NCBI RefSeq assembly: GCF_021155765.1
Contig: NC_060110.1
Location: forward strand, 1,736,001-1,800,000
Source of the DNA: Diprion similis
Lineage: Eukaryota > Arthropoda > Insecta > Hymenoptera > Diprionidae
Direction of reading: 5' to 3'
DNA length: 64,000 bases
Shown: piece by piece, positions 1-12,732 of the stretch
Position numbering within the stretch: the first letter of the stretch is position 1
Layout: the number at the start of each line of letters is the position of its first letter
Program-made: the position numbers and the translations under genes
The notes under the pieces: generated by a model
Databases searched by the model: none
What the model was told of the DNA's origin: nothing
The model's input: the letters and a program-made list of their open reading frames with translations, nothing else

Positions 1-3000
1 CGGATCAAAAGTTACAGCCAAAAAACTGCAGATTTCCATCGTCAATACTCTGCTGTTGTTCCTACGCTTTTTCAAATGTGTTTTTTAAGTTCCTGGGGTT
101 CCAATTAGCCTAGAAACGGTCATACAAATCAATTTCGAGATCATAAATTTTTGGCTGCAAAAATCGCGAAAAAAGTAAGGCTAACCCCTTTGGATTTTTG
201 GCGAAAATTTCGACAACTCTGGAAAGTGCTGCAATTGATTTCTCAGGGCACTATTCCGACATAATTTTGCGAGAGAAATCGATTGAGCGCAGTCCCAATA
301 CGCTGCGAGCAACGGATCAAAAGTTACAGCCAGAAAACTGCAGATTTCTATCGTCATTTCTCTGCTGTTGGTCCTACGCTTTTTTTGATGCGTCTTTTGA
401 GTTCCTGGGGTTCCAATCAGCCAAGAAACGGTCATACAAATCAATTCGAAGACCAGAAATTTTCGGCTCTAAAAATCGCAAGAAAAGTAAGGCTAACCCC
501 TTTGGATTTTTGGCGAAAATTTCGACGACTTTGAAGAGTGCTGCAATTCATTCCTCAGGGCACTATTCCGACGTAATTTTGCGAGAGAAATCGATTGAGC
601 GCAGTCCCAATACGCTGCGAGCAGCGGATCAAAAATTACAGCCAAAAAACTGCAGATTTTCATCGTCATTTCTCTGCTGTTGTTTCGCCGTTTTTTTCAA
701 TCTGTTTTCTGAGTTCCAGTGGTTTCAATTAGCCTAGAAACGGTCATACAAATCGATTCAAAGACTAGAAATTTTCGGCTCCAAAAATCGCAAAAAAAGT
801 AAGGCTAACCCCTTTGGATTTTTGGCGAAAATTTCGACAACTCTGAAAAGTGCTGCAATTGATTCCTCAGGGCACTATTCCGACGTAATTTTGCGAGAGA
901 GATCGATTATGCGCAGTCCCAATACGCTGCGAGCAACGGATCAAAAGTGACAGCCACAAAACTGCAGATTTCTATCGTCATTTCTCTGCTGTTGTTCCTA
1001 CGCTTCTTTTAATCTGTTTTCTGAGTTCCTGGGGTTCCAATTAGCCTAGAAACGGTCATACAAATCGGTTCAAAGACTAGAAATTTTCGGCTTTCAAAAT
1101 CGCAAAAAAAGTAAGGTTAACCCCTTTGGATTTTTGGCGAAAATTTCGTCAACTCTGAAAAGTTCTGCAATTGATTCCTCAGGGCACTATTCCGACATAA
1201 TTTTGCGAGAGAAATCGATTGAGCGCAGTCCCAATACGCTGCGAGCAACGGATCAAAAGTTACAGCCAGAAAACTGCAGATTTCTATCGTCATTTCTCTG
1301 CTGTTGGTCCTACGCTTTTTTTGATGCGACTTTTGAGTTCGTGGGGTTCCAATCAGCCAAGAAACGGTCATACAAATCAATTCGAAGACCAGAAATTTTC
1401 GGCTCTAAAAATCGCAAGAAAAGTAAGGCTAACCCCTTTGGATTTTTGGCGAAAATTTCGACGACTTTGAAGAGTGCTGCAATTGATTCCTCAGGGCACT
1501 ATTCCGACGTAATTTTGCGAGAGAAATCGATTGAGCGCAGTCCCAATACGCTGCGAGCAGCGGATCAAAAATTACAGCCAAAAAACTGCAGATTTTCATC
1601 GTCATTTCTCTGCTGCTGTTTCGCCGTTTTTTTCAATCTGTTTTCTGAGTTCCAGTGGTTTCAATTAGCCTAGAAACGGTCATACAAATCGATTCAAAGA
1701 CTAGAAATTTTCGGCTCTAAAAATCGCAAAAAAAGTAAGGCTAACCCCTTTGGATTTTTGGCGAAAATTTCGACAACTCTGAAAAGTGCTGCAATTGATT
1801 CCTCAGGGCACTATTCCGACGTAATTTTGCGAGAGAAATCGATTGAGCGCAGTCCCAATACGCTGCGAGCAACGGATCAAAAGTGACAGCCACAAAACTG
1901 CAGATTTCTATCGGCATTTCTCTGCTGTTGTTCCTACGCTTCTTTTAATCTGTTTTCTGAGTTCCTGGGGTTCCAATTAGCCTAGAAACGGTCATACAAA
2001 TCGATTCAAAGACTAGAAATTTTCGGCTTTCAAAATCGCAAAAAAAGTAAGGTTAACCCCTTTGGATTTTTGGCGAAAATTTCGTCAACTCTGAAAAAAT
2101 CTGCAATTGATTCCTCAGGGCACTATTCCGACGTAATTTTGCGAGAGAAATCGATTGAGCGCAGTCCCAATACGCTGCGAGCAACGGATCAAAAGTTACA
2201 GCCAAAAAACTGCAGATTTTCATCGTCATGTCTCTGCTGTTGGTCCTATGCTTTTTTTTATGAGTTTTTTGAGTTCCCGGAGTTCTAATTGACCTAGAAA
2301 CGGTCTTACAAATCGATTCCAAGACCATGAATTTTTGGGTTCAGAAATCGCAAGAAAAGTAAGGCTACCCCCTTTGGATTTTTGGCGAAAATTTCGACGA
2401 CTCCGAAAAGTGATGCAATCAATTCTTCAGGACACTATTTCGACGTAATTTTGCGAGAGAAATCGATTAAGCGCAGTCCCAATACGCTGCGAGCAACGGA
2501 TCAAAAGTTACAGCCAAAAAACTGCAGATTTCTATCGTCATTTCTCTGCTGTTGTTCCTACGCTTTTTTCAATGTGTTTTTTGAGTTCCTGGGGTTCCAA
2601 TTAGCCTAGAAACGGTCATACGAATCGATTCGAAGACTAGAAATCTTCGGCTCCAAAAATCGCAAAAAAAGTAAGGCTAACCCCTTTGGATTTTCAGCAA
2701 AAATTTCGACAACTTCGGAAAGTGCCGCAATGGATTCTTCAGCGCACCATTCCGACGTAATTTTGCGAGAGAAATCGATTAAGCGCAGTGCCAATACGCT
2801 GCGAGCAACGGATCAAAAGTTACAGCCAAAAAACTGCAGATTTCCAGTGTCATTTCTTTGCTGTTGTTCCTACGCTTTTTTAATGTGTTTTCTGAGTTCC
2901 TGGGGTTCCAATTAGCCTAGAAACGGTCATACAAATCGATTCAAAGACTAGAAATTTTCGGCTCCAAAAATTGCAAAGAAAGTAAGGCTAACCCCTTTGG

Positions 3001-3394
3001 ATTTTCGACAAAAATTTCGACAACTTCGAAAAGTGCCACAGTTGATTCCTCAGGGCACCATTCCGACGTGATTTTGCGAGAGAAATCGATTAAGCGCAGT
3101 CCCAATACGCTGCGAGCAACGGATCAAAAGTTACGGCCAAAAAACTGCAGATTTCCATCGTCATTTCTCTGCTGTTGTTCCAACGCTTTTTTAAATGTGT
3201 TTTTTGAGTTCCTGGGGTTCCAATTAGGCTAGAAACGGTCATACAAATCAATTCCAAGATCATAAATTTTTGGCTTCAAAAATCGCGAAAAAAGTAAGGC
3301 TAACCCCTTTGGATTTTTGGCGAAAATTTCGACAACTCTGAAAAGTGCTGCAATTGATTCCTCAGAACACTATTCCGACGTAATTTCGCAAGAG

Positions 3395-6300
3395 AAATCG
3401 ATTGAGCGCAGTCCCAATACGCTGCGAGCAACGGATCAAAAGTTACAGCCAAAAAACTGCAGATTTCTATCGTCATTTCTCTGCTGTTGTTCCTACGCTT
3501 TTTTCAATGTGTTTTTTGAGTTCCTGGGGTTCCAATTAGCCTAGAAACGGTTATACGAATCGATTCGAAGACTAGAAATTTTCGGCTCTAAAAATCGCAA
3601 AAAAGTAAGGCTAACCCCTTTGGATTTTCGGCGAAAATTTAGACAACTTTGAAAAGTGCCGCAATGGATTCCTCAGGGCACCATTCCGACGTAATTTTGC
3701 GAGAGAAATCGATTGAGCGCAGTCCCAATACGCTGCGAGCAACGGATCAAAAGTTACAGCTAAAAAACTGCAGATTTCCATCGTCATTTCTCTGCTGTTG
3801 TACCTACGCTTTTTTAAATGTCTTTTTTGAGTTCCTGGGGTTCCAATCAGCCTAGGAACGGTCATACAAATCAATTCCGAGACCATTCATTTTTGGCTTC
3901 AAAAATCGCGAAAAAAAGTAAGGCTAACCCCTTTGGATTTTTGGCGAAAATTTCGACGACTTCGAAAAGTGATGCAATCAATTATTCAGGACACTATTCC
4001 GACGTAATTTTGCGAGAGAAATCGATTGAGCGCAGTCCCAATACGCTGCGAGCAACGGATCAAAAGTTACAGCCAAAAAACTGCAGATTTCTATCGGCAT
4101 TTCTCTGCTGTTGTTCCTACGCTTTTTTCAATGTGTTTTTTGAGTTCCTGGGGTTCCAATTAGCCTAGAAACGGTCATACGAATCGATTCGATGACTAGA
4201 AATTTTCGGCTCCAAAAATCGCAAAAAAAGTAAGGCTAACCCCTTTGGATTTTCGGTAAAAATTTCGACAACTTCGGAAAGTGCCGCAATGGATTCCTCA
4301 GGGCACCATTCCGACGTAATTTTGCGAGAGAAATCGATTAAGCGCAGTCCCAATACGCTGCGAGCAACGGATCAAAAGTTACAGCCAAAAAACTGCAGAT
4401 TTCCAGTGTCAATTCTTTGCTGTTGTTCCTACGCTTTTTTTAATGTGTTTTCTGAGTTCCTGGGGTTCCAATTAGCCTAGAAACGGTCATACAAATCGAT
4501 TCAAAGACCAGAAATTTTCGGCTCCAAAAATTGCAAAAAAAGTAAGGCTAACCCCTTTGGATTTTCGACAAAAATTTCGACAACTTCGAAAAGTGCCACA
4601 ATTGATTCCTCAGGGCACCATTCCGACGTAATTTTGCGAGAGAAATCGATTAAGCGCAGTCCCAATACGCTGCGAGCAACGGATCAAAAGTAACAGCCAA
4701 AAACTGCAGATTTCCATCGTCATTTCTCTGCTGTTGTTCCTACGCTTTTTTCAATGTGTTTTCTGAGTTCCTGGGGTTCCAATTAGCCTAGAAACGGTCA
4801 TACAAATCGATTCAAAGACTAGAAATTTCCGGCTCCAAAAATCGCAAAAAAAGTAAGGCTAACCCCTTTGGATTTTTGGCGAAAATTCCGACAACTCTGA
4901 AAAGTGCTGCAATTGATTTCTCAGGGCACTATTCCGACGTAATTTTGCGAGAGAAATCGATTGAGCGCAGTCCCAATACGCTGCGAGCAACGGATCAAAA
5001 GTTACAGCCAAAAAACTGCAGATTTTCATCGTCATGTCTCTGCTGTTGGTCCTATGCTTTTTTTTATGAGTTTTTTGAGTTCCCGGAGTTCTAATTGACC
5101 TAGAAACGGTCTTACAAATCGATTCCAAGACCATGAATTTTTGGGTTCAGAAATCGCAAGAAAAGTAAGGCTACCCCCTTTGGATTTTTGGCGAAAATTT
5201 CGACGACTCCGAAAAGTGATGCAATCAATTCTTCAGGACACTATTTCGACGTAATTTTGCGAGAGAAATCGATTAGGCGCAGTCCCAATACGCTGCGAGC
5301 AACGGATTAAAAGTTACAGCCAAAAAACTGCAGATTTCCATCGTCATTTCTCTGCTGTTGTTCCCACGCTTTTTCAAATGTGTTTTTTGAGTTCCTGGGG
5401 TTCCAATTAGCCTAAAAACGGTCATACAAATCAATTCCGAGATCATTAATTTTTGGCTTCAAAAATCGCAAGAAAAGTAAGGCTAACCCCTTCGGATTTT
5501 TGGCGAAAATTTCGTCAACTCTGAAAAGTTCTGCAATTGATTCCTCAGGGCACTATTCCGACGTAATTTTGCGAGAGAAATCGATTGTGCGCAGTCCCAA
5601 TACGCTGCGAGCAACGGATCAAAAGTTACAGCCAAAAAACTGCAGATTTCTATCGTCATTTCTCTGCTGTTGTTCCTACGCTTTTTTCAATGTGTTTTTT
5701 GAGTTCCTGGGGTTCCAATTAGCCTAGAAACGGTCATACGAATCGATTCGAAGACTAGAAATTTTCGGCTCCAAACTCGCAAAAAAAGTAAGGCTAACCC
5801 CTTTGGATTTTCGGCAAAAATTTCGACAACTTCGGAAAGTGCCGCAATGGATTTCTCAGGGCACCATTCCGACGTAATTTAGCGAGAGAAATCGATTGAG
5901 CGCAGTCCCAATACGCTGCGAGCAACGGATCAAAAGTTACAGCCAAAAAACTGCAGATTTCCATCGTCAATACTCTGCTGTTGTTCCTACGCTTTTTCAA
6001 ATGTGTTTTTTAAGTTCCTGGGGTTCCAATTAGCCTAGAAACGGTCATACAAATCAATTTCGAAATCATAAATTTTTGGCTGCAAAAATCGCGGAAAAAG
6101 TAAGGCTAACCCCTTTGGATTTTTGGCGAAAATTTCGACAACTCTGGAAAGTGCTGCAATTGATTTCTCAGGGCACTATTCCGACATAATTTTGCGAGAG
6201 AAATCGATTGAGCGCAGTCCCAATACGCTGCGAGCAGCGGATCAAAAATTACAGCCAAAAAACTGCAGATTTTCATCGTCATTTCTCTGCTGTTGTTTCG

Positions 6301-6500
6301 CCGTTTTTTTCAATCTGTTTTCTGAGTTCCAGTGGTTTCAATTAGCCTAGAAACGGTCATACGAATCGATTCAAAGACTAGAAATTTTCGGCTCCAAAAA
6401 TCGCAAAAAAAGTAAGGCTAACCCCTTTGTATTTTTGGTGAAAATTTCGACAACTCTGAAAAGTGCTGCAATTGATTCCTCAGGACACTATTCCGACGTA
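3395..6500. repeat. satellite higher-order block A, copy 1
   Basis: About ten monomers whose private variants reappear in the same order 17,429 bp downstream (20,824-23,929). Shared markers include the 'aatttagac' variant at about 3,637, the 'gattcgatgac' variant near 4,190, the run of 311- and 313-bp monomers, and the 'aatttagcgag' variant at about 5,877. Only scattered single-base differences were seen. Ends are approximate, set where the private variants stop agreeing. Confidence 0.85.
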
Positions 6501-6509
6501 ATTTTGCGA

Positions 6510-9500
6510 GAGAAATCGATTGAGCGCAGTCCCAATACGCTGCGAGCAACGGATCAAAAGTTACAGCCAAAAAACTGCAGATTTCCATCGTCAATACTCT
6601 GCTGTTGTTCCTACGCTTTTTCAAATGTGTTTTTTAAGTTCCTGGGGTTCCAATTAGCCTAGAAACGGTCATACAAATCAATTTCGAGATCATAAATTTT
6701 TGGCTGCAAAAATCGCGAAAAAAGTAAGGCTAACCCCTTTGGATTTTTGGCGAAAATTTCGACAACTCTGGAAAGTGCTGCAATTGATTTCTCAGGGCAC
6801 TATTCCGACATAATTTTGCGAGAGAAATCGATTGAGCGCAGTCCCAATACGCTGCGAGCAACGGATCAAAAGTTACAGCCAGAAAACTGCAGATTTCTAT
6901 CGTCATTTCTCTGCTGTTGGTCCTACGCTTTTTTTGATGCGTCTTTTGAGTTCCTGGGGTTCCAATCAGCCAAGAAACGGTCATACAAATCAATTCGAAG
7001 ACCAGAAATTTTCGGCTCTAAAAATCGCAAGAAAAGTAAGGCTAACCCCTTTGGATTTTTGGCGAAAATTTCGACGACTTTGAAGAGTGCTGCAATTCAT
7101 TCCTCAGGGCACTATTCCGACGTAATTTTGCGAGAGAAATCGATTGAGCGCAGTCCCAATACGCTGCGAGCAGCGGATCAAAAATTACAGCCAAAAAACT
7201 GCAGATTTTCATCGTCATTTCTCTGCTGTTGTTTCGCCGTTTTTTTCAATCTGTTTTCTGAGTTCCAGTGGTTTCAATTAGCCTAGAAACGGTCATACAA
7301 ATCGATTCAAAGACTAGAAATTTTCGGCTCCAAAAATCGCAAAAAAAGTAAGGCTAACCCCTTTGGATTTTTGGCGAAAATTTCGACAACTCTGAAAAGT
7401 GCTGCAATTGATTCCTCAGGGCACTATTCCGACGTAATTTTGCGAGAGAAATCGATTGAGCGCAGTCCCAATACGCTGCGAGCAACGGATCAAAAGTGAC
7501 AGCCACAAAACTGCAGATTTCTATCGTCATTTCTCTGCTGTTGTTCCTACGCTTCTTTTAATCTGTTTTCTGAGTTCCTGGGGTTCCAATTAGCCTAGAA
7601 ACGGTCATACAAATCGATTCAAAGACTAGAAATTTTCGGGTTTCAAAATCGCAAAAAAAGTAAGGTTAACCCCTTTGGATTTTTGGCGAAAATTTCGTCA
7701 ACTCTGAAAAGTTCTGCAATTGATTCCTCAGGGCACTATTCCGACGTAATTTTGCGAGAGAAATCGATTAAGCGCAGTCCCAATACGCTGCGAGCAACGG
7801 ATCAAAAGTTACAGCCAAAAAACTGCAGATTTTTATCGTCATGTCTCTGCTGTTGGTCCTATGCTTTTTTTCATGAGTTTTTTGAGTTCCCGGAGTTCTA
7901 ATTGACCTAGAAACGGTCATACAAATCGATTCCAAGACCATGAATTTTTGGCTTCAAAATCGCAAGAAAAGTAAGGCTAGCCCCTTTGGATTTTTGGCGA
8001 AAATTTCGACGACTTCGAAAAGTGATGCAATCAATTCTTCAGGACACTATTCCGACGTAATTTTGCGAGAGAAATCGATCAGGCGCAGTCCCAATACGCT
8101 GCGAGCAACGGATCAAAAGTTACAGCCAAAAAACTGCAGATTTCCATCGTCATTTCTCTGCTGTTGTTTCTACGCTTTTTCAAATGTGTTTTTTGAGTTC
8201 CTGGGGTTCCAATTAGCCTAAAAACGGTCATACAAATCAATTCCGAGATCATAAATTTTTGGCTTCAAAAATCGCAAGAAAAGTAAGGCTAACCCCTTCG
8301 GATTTTTAGCGAAAATTTCGACGACTTCGAAAAGTGATGCAATCAATTCTTTAGGACACTATTCCGACGTAATTTCGGGAGAGAAACCGATTAGGCGCAG
8401 TCCCAATACGCTGCGAGCAACGGATCAAAAGTTACAGCCAAAAAACTGCAGATTTCCATCGTCATTTCTCTGCTGTTGTTCCTACGCTTTTTCGAATGTG
8501 TTTTTTGAGTTCCCGGAGTTCCAATTGACCAAGAAACGGTCGTACAAATCAATTCCAAGACCATGAATTTTTGGGTTCAAAAATCGCAGGAAAAGTAAGG
8601 CTTTTGATTTTCGGCGAAAATTTCGACGACTTCGAAAAGTGATGCAATCAATTCTTCAGGACACTATTCCGACGTAATTTTGCGAGAGAAATCGATCAGG
8701 CGCAGTCCCAATACGCTGCGAGCAACGGATCAAAAGTTACAGCCAAAAAACTGCAGATTTCCATCGTCATTTCTCTGCTGTTGTTTCTACGCTTTTTCAA
8801 ATGTGTTTTTTGAGTTCCTGGGGTTCCAATTAGCCTAAAAACGGTCATACAAATCAATTCCGAGATCATAAATTTTTGGCTTCAAAAATCGCAAGAAAAG
8901 TAAGGCTAACCCCTTCGGATTTTTAGCGAAAATTTCGACGACTTCGAAAAGTGATGCAATCAATTCTTCAGGACACTATTCCGACGTAATTTCGGGAGAG
9001 AAACCGATTAGGCGCAGTCCCAATACGCTGCGAGCAACGGATCAAAAGTTACAGCCAAAAAACTGCAGATTTCCATCGTCATTTCTCTGCTGTTGTTCCT
9101 ACGCTTTTTCGAATGTGTTTTTTGAGTTCCCGGAGTTCCAATTGATCAAGAAACGGTCGTACAAATCAATTCCAAGACCATGAATTTTTGGGTTCAAAAA
9201 TCGCAGGAAAAGTAAGGCTTTTGATTTTCGGCGAAAATTTCGACGACTTCAAGAAGTGCTGCAATCAATTCTTCAGAACACTATTCCGACGTAATTTAGC
9301 AAGAGAAATCGATTAAGCGCAGTCCCAATACGCTGCGAGCAACGGATCAAAAGTTACAGCCAAAAAACTGCAGATTTTTATCGTCATGTCTCTGCTGTTG
9401 GTCCTATGCTTTTTTTCATGAGTTTTTTGAGTTCCCGGAGTTCTAATTGACCTAGAAACGGTCATACAAATCGATTCCAAGACCATGAATTTTTGGGTTC

Positions 9501-12500
9501 AAAATCGCAAGAAAAGTAAGGCTAACCCCTTTGGATTTTTAGCGAAAATTTCGACGACTTTGAAAAGTGATGCAATCAATTCTTCAGGACACTATTCCGA
9601 CGTAATTTTGCGAGAGAAATCGATTAGGCGCGGTCCCAATACGCTGCGAGCAACGGATCAAAAGTTACAGCCAAAAAACTGCAGATTTCCATCGTCATTT
9701 CTTTGATGTTGTTCCTACGCTTTTTGAAATGTGTTTTTTGAGTTCCTGGGGTTCCAATTAGCCTAGAAACAGTCATACAAATCAATTCCGAAATCATAAA
9801 TTTTTGGCTCCAAAAATTGCGAAAAAAGTAAGGCTAACCCCTTTGGATGTTTGGTGAAAATTTCGACAACTCTGAAAAGTGCTGCGATTGATTCCTCAGG
9901 GCACTATTCCGACGTAATTTTGCGAGAGAAATCGATTGAGCGCAGTCCCAATACGCCGCGAGCAACGGATCAAAAGTTACAGCCAGAAAACTGCATGATT
10001 TCTATCGTCATTTCTCTGCTGTTGTTCCTACGCTTTTTTCAATGTGTTTTCTGAGTTCCTGGGGTTCCAATTAGCCTAGAAACGGTCATACAAATCGATT
10101 CAAAGACTAGAAATTTCCGGCTCCAAAAATCGCAAAAAAAGTAAGGCTAACCCCTTTGGATTTTTGGCGAAAATTTCGACAACTCTGAAAAGTGCTGCAA
10201 TTGATTCCTCAGGGCACTATTCCGACGTAATTTTGCGAGAGAAATCGATTGAGCGCAGTCCCAATACGCTGCGAGCAACGGATCAAAAGTGACAGCCACA
10301 AAACTGCAGATTTCTATCGTCATTTCTCTGCTGTTGTTCCTACGCTTCTTTTAATCTGTTTTCTGAGTTCCTGGGGTTCCAATTAGCCTAGAAACGGTCA
10401 TACAAATCGATTCAAAGACCAGAAATTTTCGGCTCCAAAAATCGCAAAAAAAGTAAGGCTAACCCCTTTGGATTTTTGTCGAAAATTTCGACAACTCTGA
10501 AAAGTGCTTCAATTGATTCCTCAGGGCACTATTCCGACGTAATTTTGCGAGAGAAATCGATTGAGCGCAGTCCCAATACGCTGCGAGCAACGGATCAACA
10601 GTTACAGCCAAAAAACTGCAGATTTTCATCGTCATTTCTCTGCCGTTGTTCCTACGCTTTTTTATATGAGTTTTTTGAGTTCCTGGGGTTCCAATTAGCC
10701 TAGAAACGGTCATACAAATCGATTCAAAGACTAGAAATTTTCGGCTTCAAAAATCGCAAAAAAAGTAAGGCTAACCCCTTTGGATTTTTGGCGAAAATTT
10801 CGACAACTCTGAAAAGTGCTGCAATTGATTCCTCAGGGCACTATTCCGACGTAATTTTGCGAGAGAAATCGATTGAGCGCAGTCCCAATACGCTGCGAGC
10901 AACGGATCAAAAGTGACAGCCACAAAACTGCAGATTTCTATCGTCATTTCTCTGCCGTTGTTCCTACGCTTCTTTTAATCTGTTTTCTGAGTTCCTGGGG
11001 TTCCAATTAGCCTAGAAACGGTCATACAAATCGATTCAAAGACTAGAAATTTTCGGCTCCAAAAATCGCAAAAAAAGTAAGGCTAACCCCTTTGGATTTT
11101 TGGCGAAAATTTCGACAACTCTGAAAAGTGCTGCAATTGATTCCTCAGGGCACTATTCCGACGTAATTTTGCGAGAGAAATCGATTGAGCGCAGTCCCAA
11201 TACGCTGCGAGCAACGGATCAAAAGTTACAGCCAAAAAACTGCAGATTTCTATCGGCATTTCTCTGCTGTTGTTCCTACGCTTTTTTCAATGTGTTTTTT
11301 GAGTTCCTGGGGTTCCAATTAGCCTAGAAACGGTCATACGAATCGATTCGAAGACTAGAAATTTTCGGCTCCAAAAATCGCAAAAAAAAAAAGGCTAACC
11401 CCTTTGGATTTTCGACAAAAATTTCGACAACTTCGAAAAGTGCCACAATTGATTCCTCAGGGCACCATTCCGACGTAATTTTGCGAGAGAAATCGATTAG
11501 GCGCAGTCCCAATACGCTGCGAGCAACGGATCAAAAGTAACAGCCAAAAACTGCAGATTTCCATCGTCATTTCTCTGCTGTTGTTCCTACGCTTTTTTCA
11601 ATGTGTTTTCTGAGTTCCTGGGGTTCCAATTAGCCTAGAAACGGTCATACAAATCGATTCAAAGACTAGAAATTTCCGGCTCCAAAAATCGCAAAAAAAG
11701 TAAGGCTAACCCCTTTGGATTTTTAGCGAAAATTTCGACAACTCTGAAAAGTGCTGCAATTGATTTCTCAGGGCACTATTCCGACGTAATTTTGCGAGAG
11801 AAATCGATTGAGCGCAGTCCCAATACGCTGCGAGCAACGGATCAAAAGTTACAGCCAAAAAACTGCAGATTTTCATCGTCATGTCTCTGCTGTTGGTCCT
11901 ATGCTTTTTTTTATGAGTTTTTTGAGTTCCCGGAGTTCTAATTGACCTAGAAACGGTCTTACAAATCGATTCCAAGACCATGAATTTTCGGGTTCAGAAA
12001 TCGCAAGAAAAGTAAGGCTACCCCCTTTGGATTTTTGGCGAAAATTTCGACGACTCCGAAAAGTGATGCAATCAATTCTTCAGGACACTATTTCGACGTA
12101 ATTTTGCGAGAGAAATCGATTAGGCGCAGTCCCAATACGCTGCGAGCAACGGATCAAAAGTTACAGCCAAAAAACTGCAGATTTCCATCGTCATTTCTCT
12201 GCTGTTGTTCCCACGCTTTTTCAAATGTGTTTTTTGAGTTCCTGGGGTTCCAATTAGCCTAAAAACGGTCATACAAATCAATTCCGAGATCATAAATTTT
12301 TGGCTTCAATAATCGCAAGAAAAGTAAGGCTAACCCCTTCGGATTTTTGGCGAAAATTTCGTCAACTCTGAAAAGTTCTGCAATTGATTCCTCAGGGCAC
12401 TATTCCGACGTAATTTTGCGAGAGAAATCGATTGTGCGCAGTCCCAATACGCTGCGAGCAACGGATCAAAAGTTACAGCCAAAAAACTGCAGATTTCTAT

Positions 12501-12732
12501 CGTCATTTCTCTGCTGTTGTTCCTACGCTTTTTTCAATGTGTTTTTTGAGTTCCTGGGGTTCCAATTAGCCTAGAAACGGTCATACGAATCGATTCGAAG
12601 ACTAGAAATTTTCGGCTCCAAACTCGCAAAAAAAGTAAGGCTAACCCCTTTGGATTTTCGGCAAAAATTTCGACAACTTCGGAAAGTGTCGCAATGGATT
12701 TCTCAGGGCACCATTCCGACGTAATTTAGCGA
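6510..12732. repeat. 20-monomer higher-order unit B1 (6,223 bp)
   Basis: This unit is followed directly by a copy of itself: features at 6,730-11,405 recur at an offset of exactly 6,223 bp. Diagnostic variants shared by both copies are the inserted t (ctgcatgatt, about 9,995 and 16,218), the two 305-bp monomers, and the eleven-base A run near 11,383 and 17,606. An internal dimer (8,109-8,725 and 8,726-9,342) is itself duplicated. Confidence 0.9.
8109..9342. repeat. local dimer duplication, 2 x 617 bp
   Basis: Monomers starting at 8,109 and 8,421 are repeated as those starting at 8,726 and 9,038. Each pair is 312 + 305 bp and both carry the shortened 'aaggcttttgatt' junction. The same doubled pair is present at about 14.3-15.6 kb and 33.0-34.3 kb, but only a single pair is present at about 19.3-19.9 kb. 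Confidence 0.85.

Noticed and set aside
198..737. 179-codon and similar open frames repeated through the satellite, on both strands
   Set aside because: They arise because the monomer is 312 = 3 x 104 bp with few stops. Variants such as tgacagcc, taacagcc and tttagcg introduce stops freely, one-base indels break frames, and antisense frames are equally long. No sign of coding constraint.
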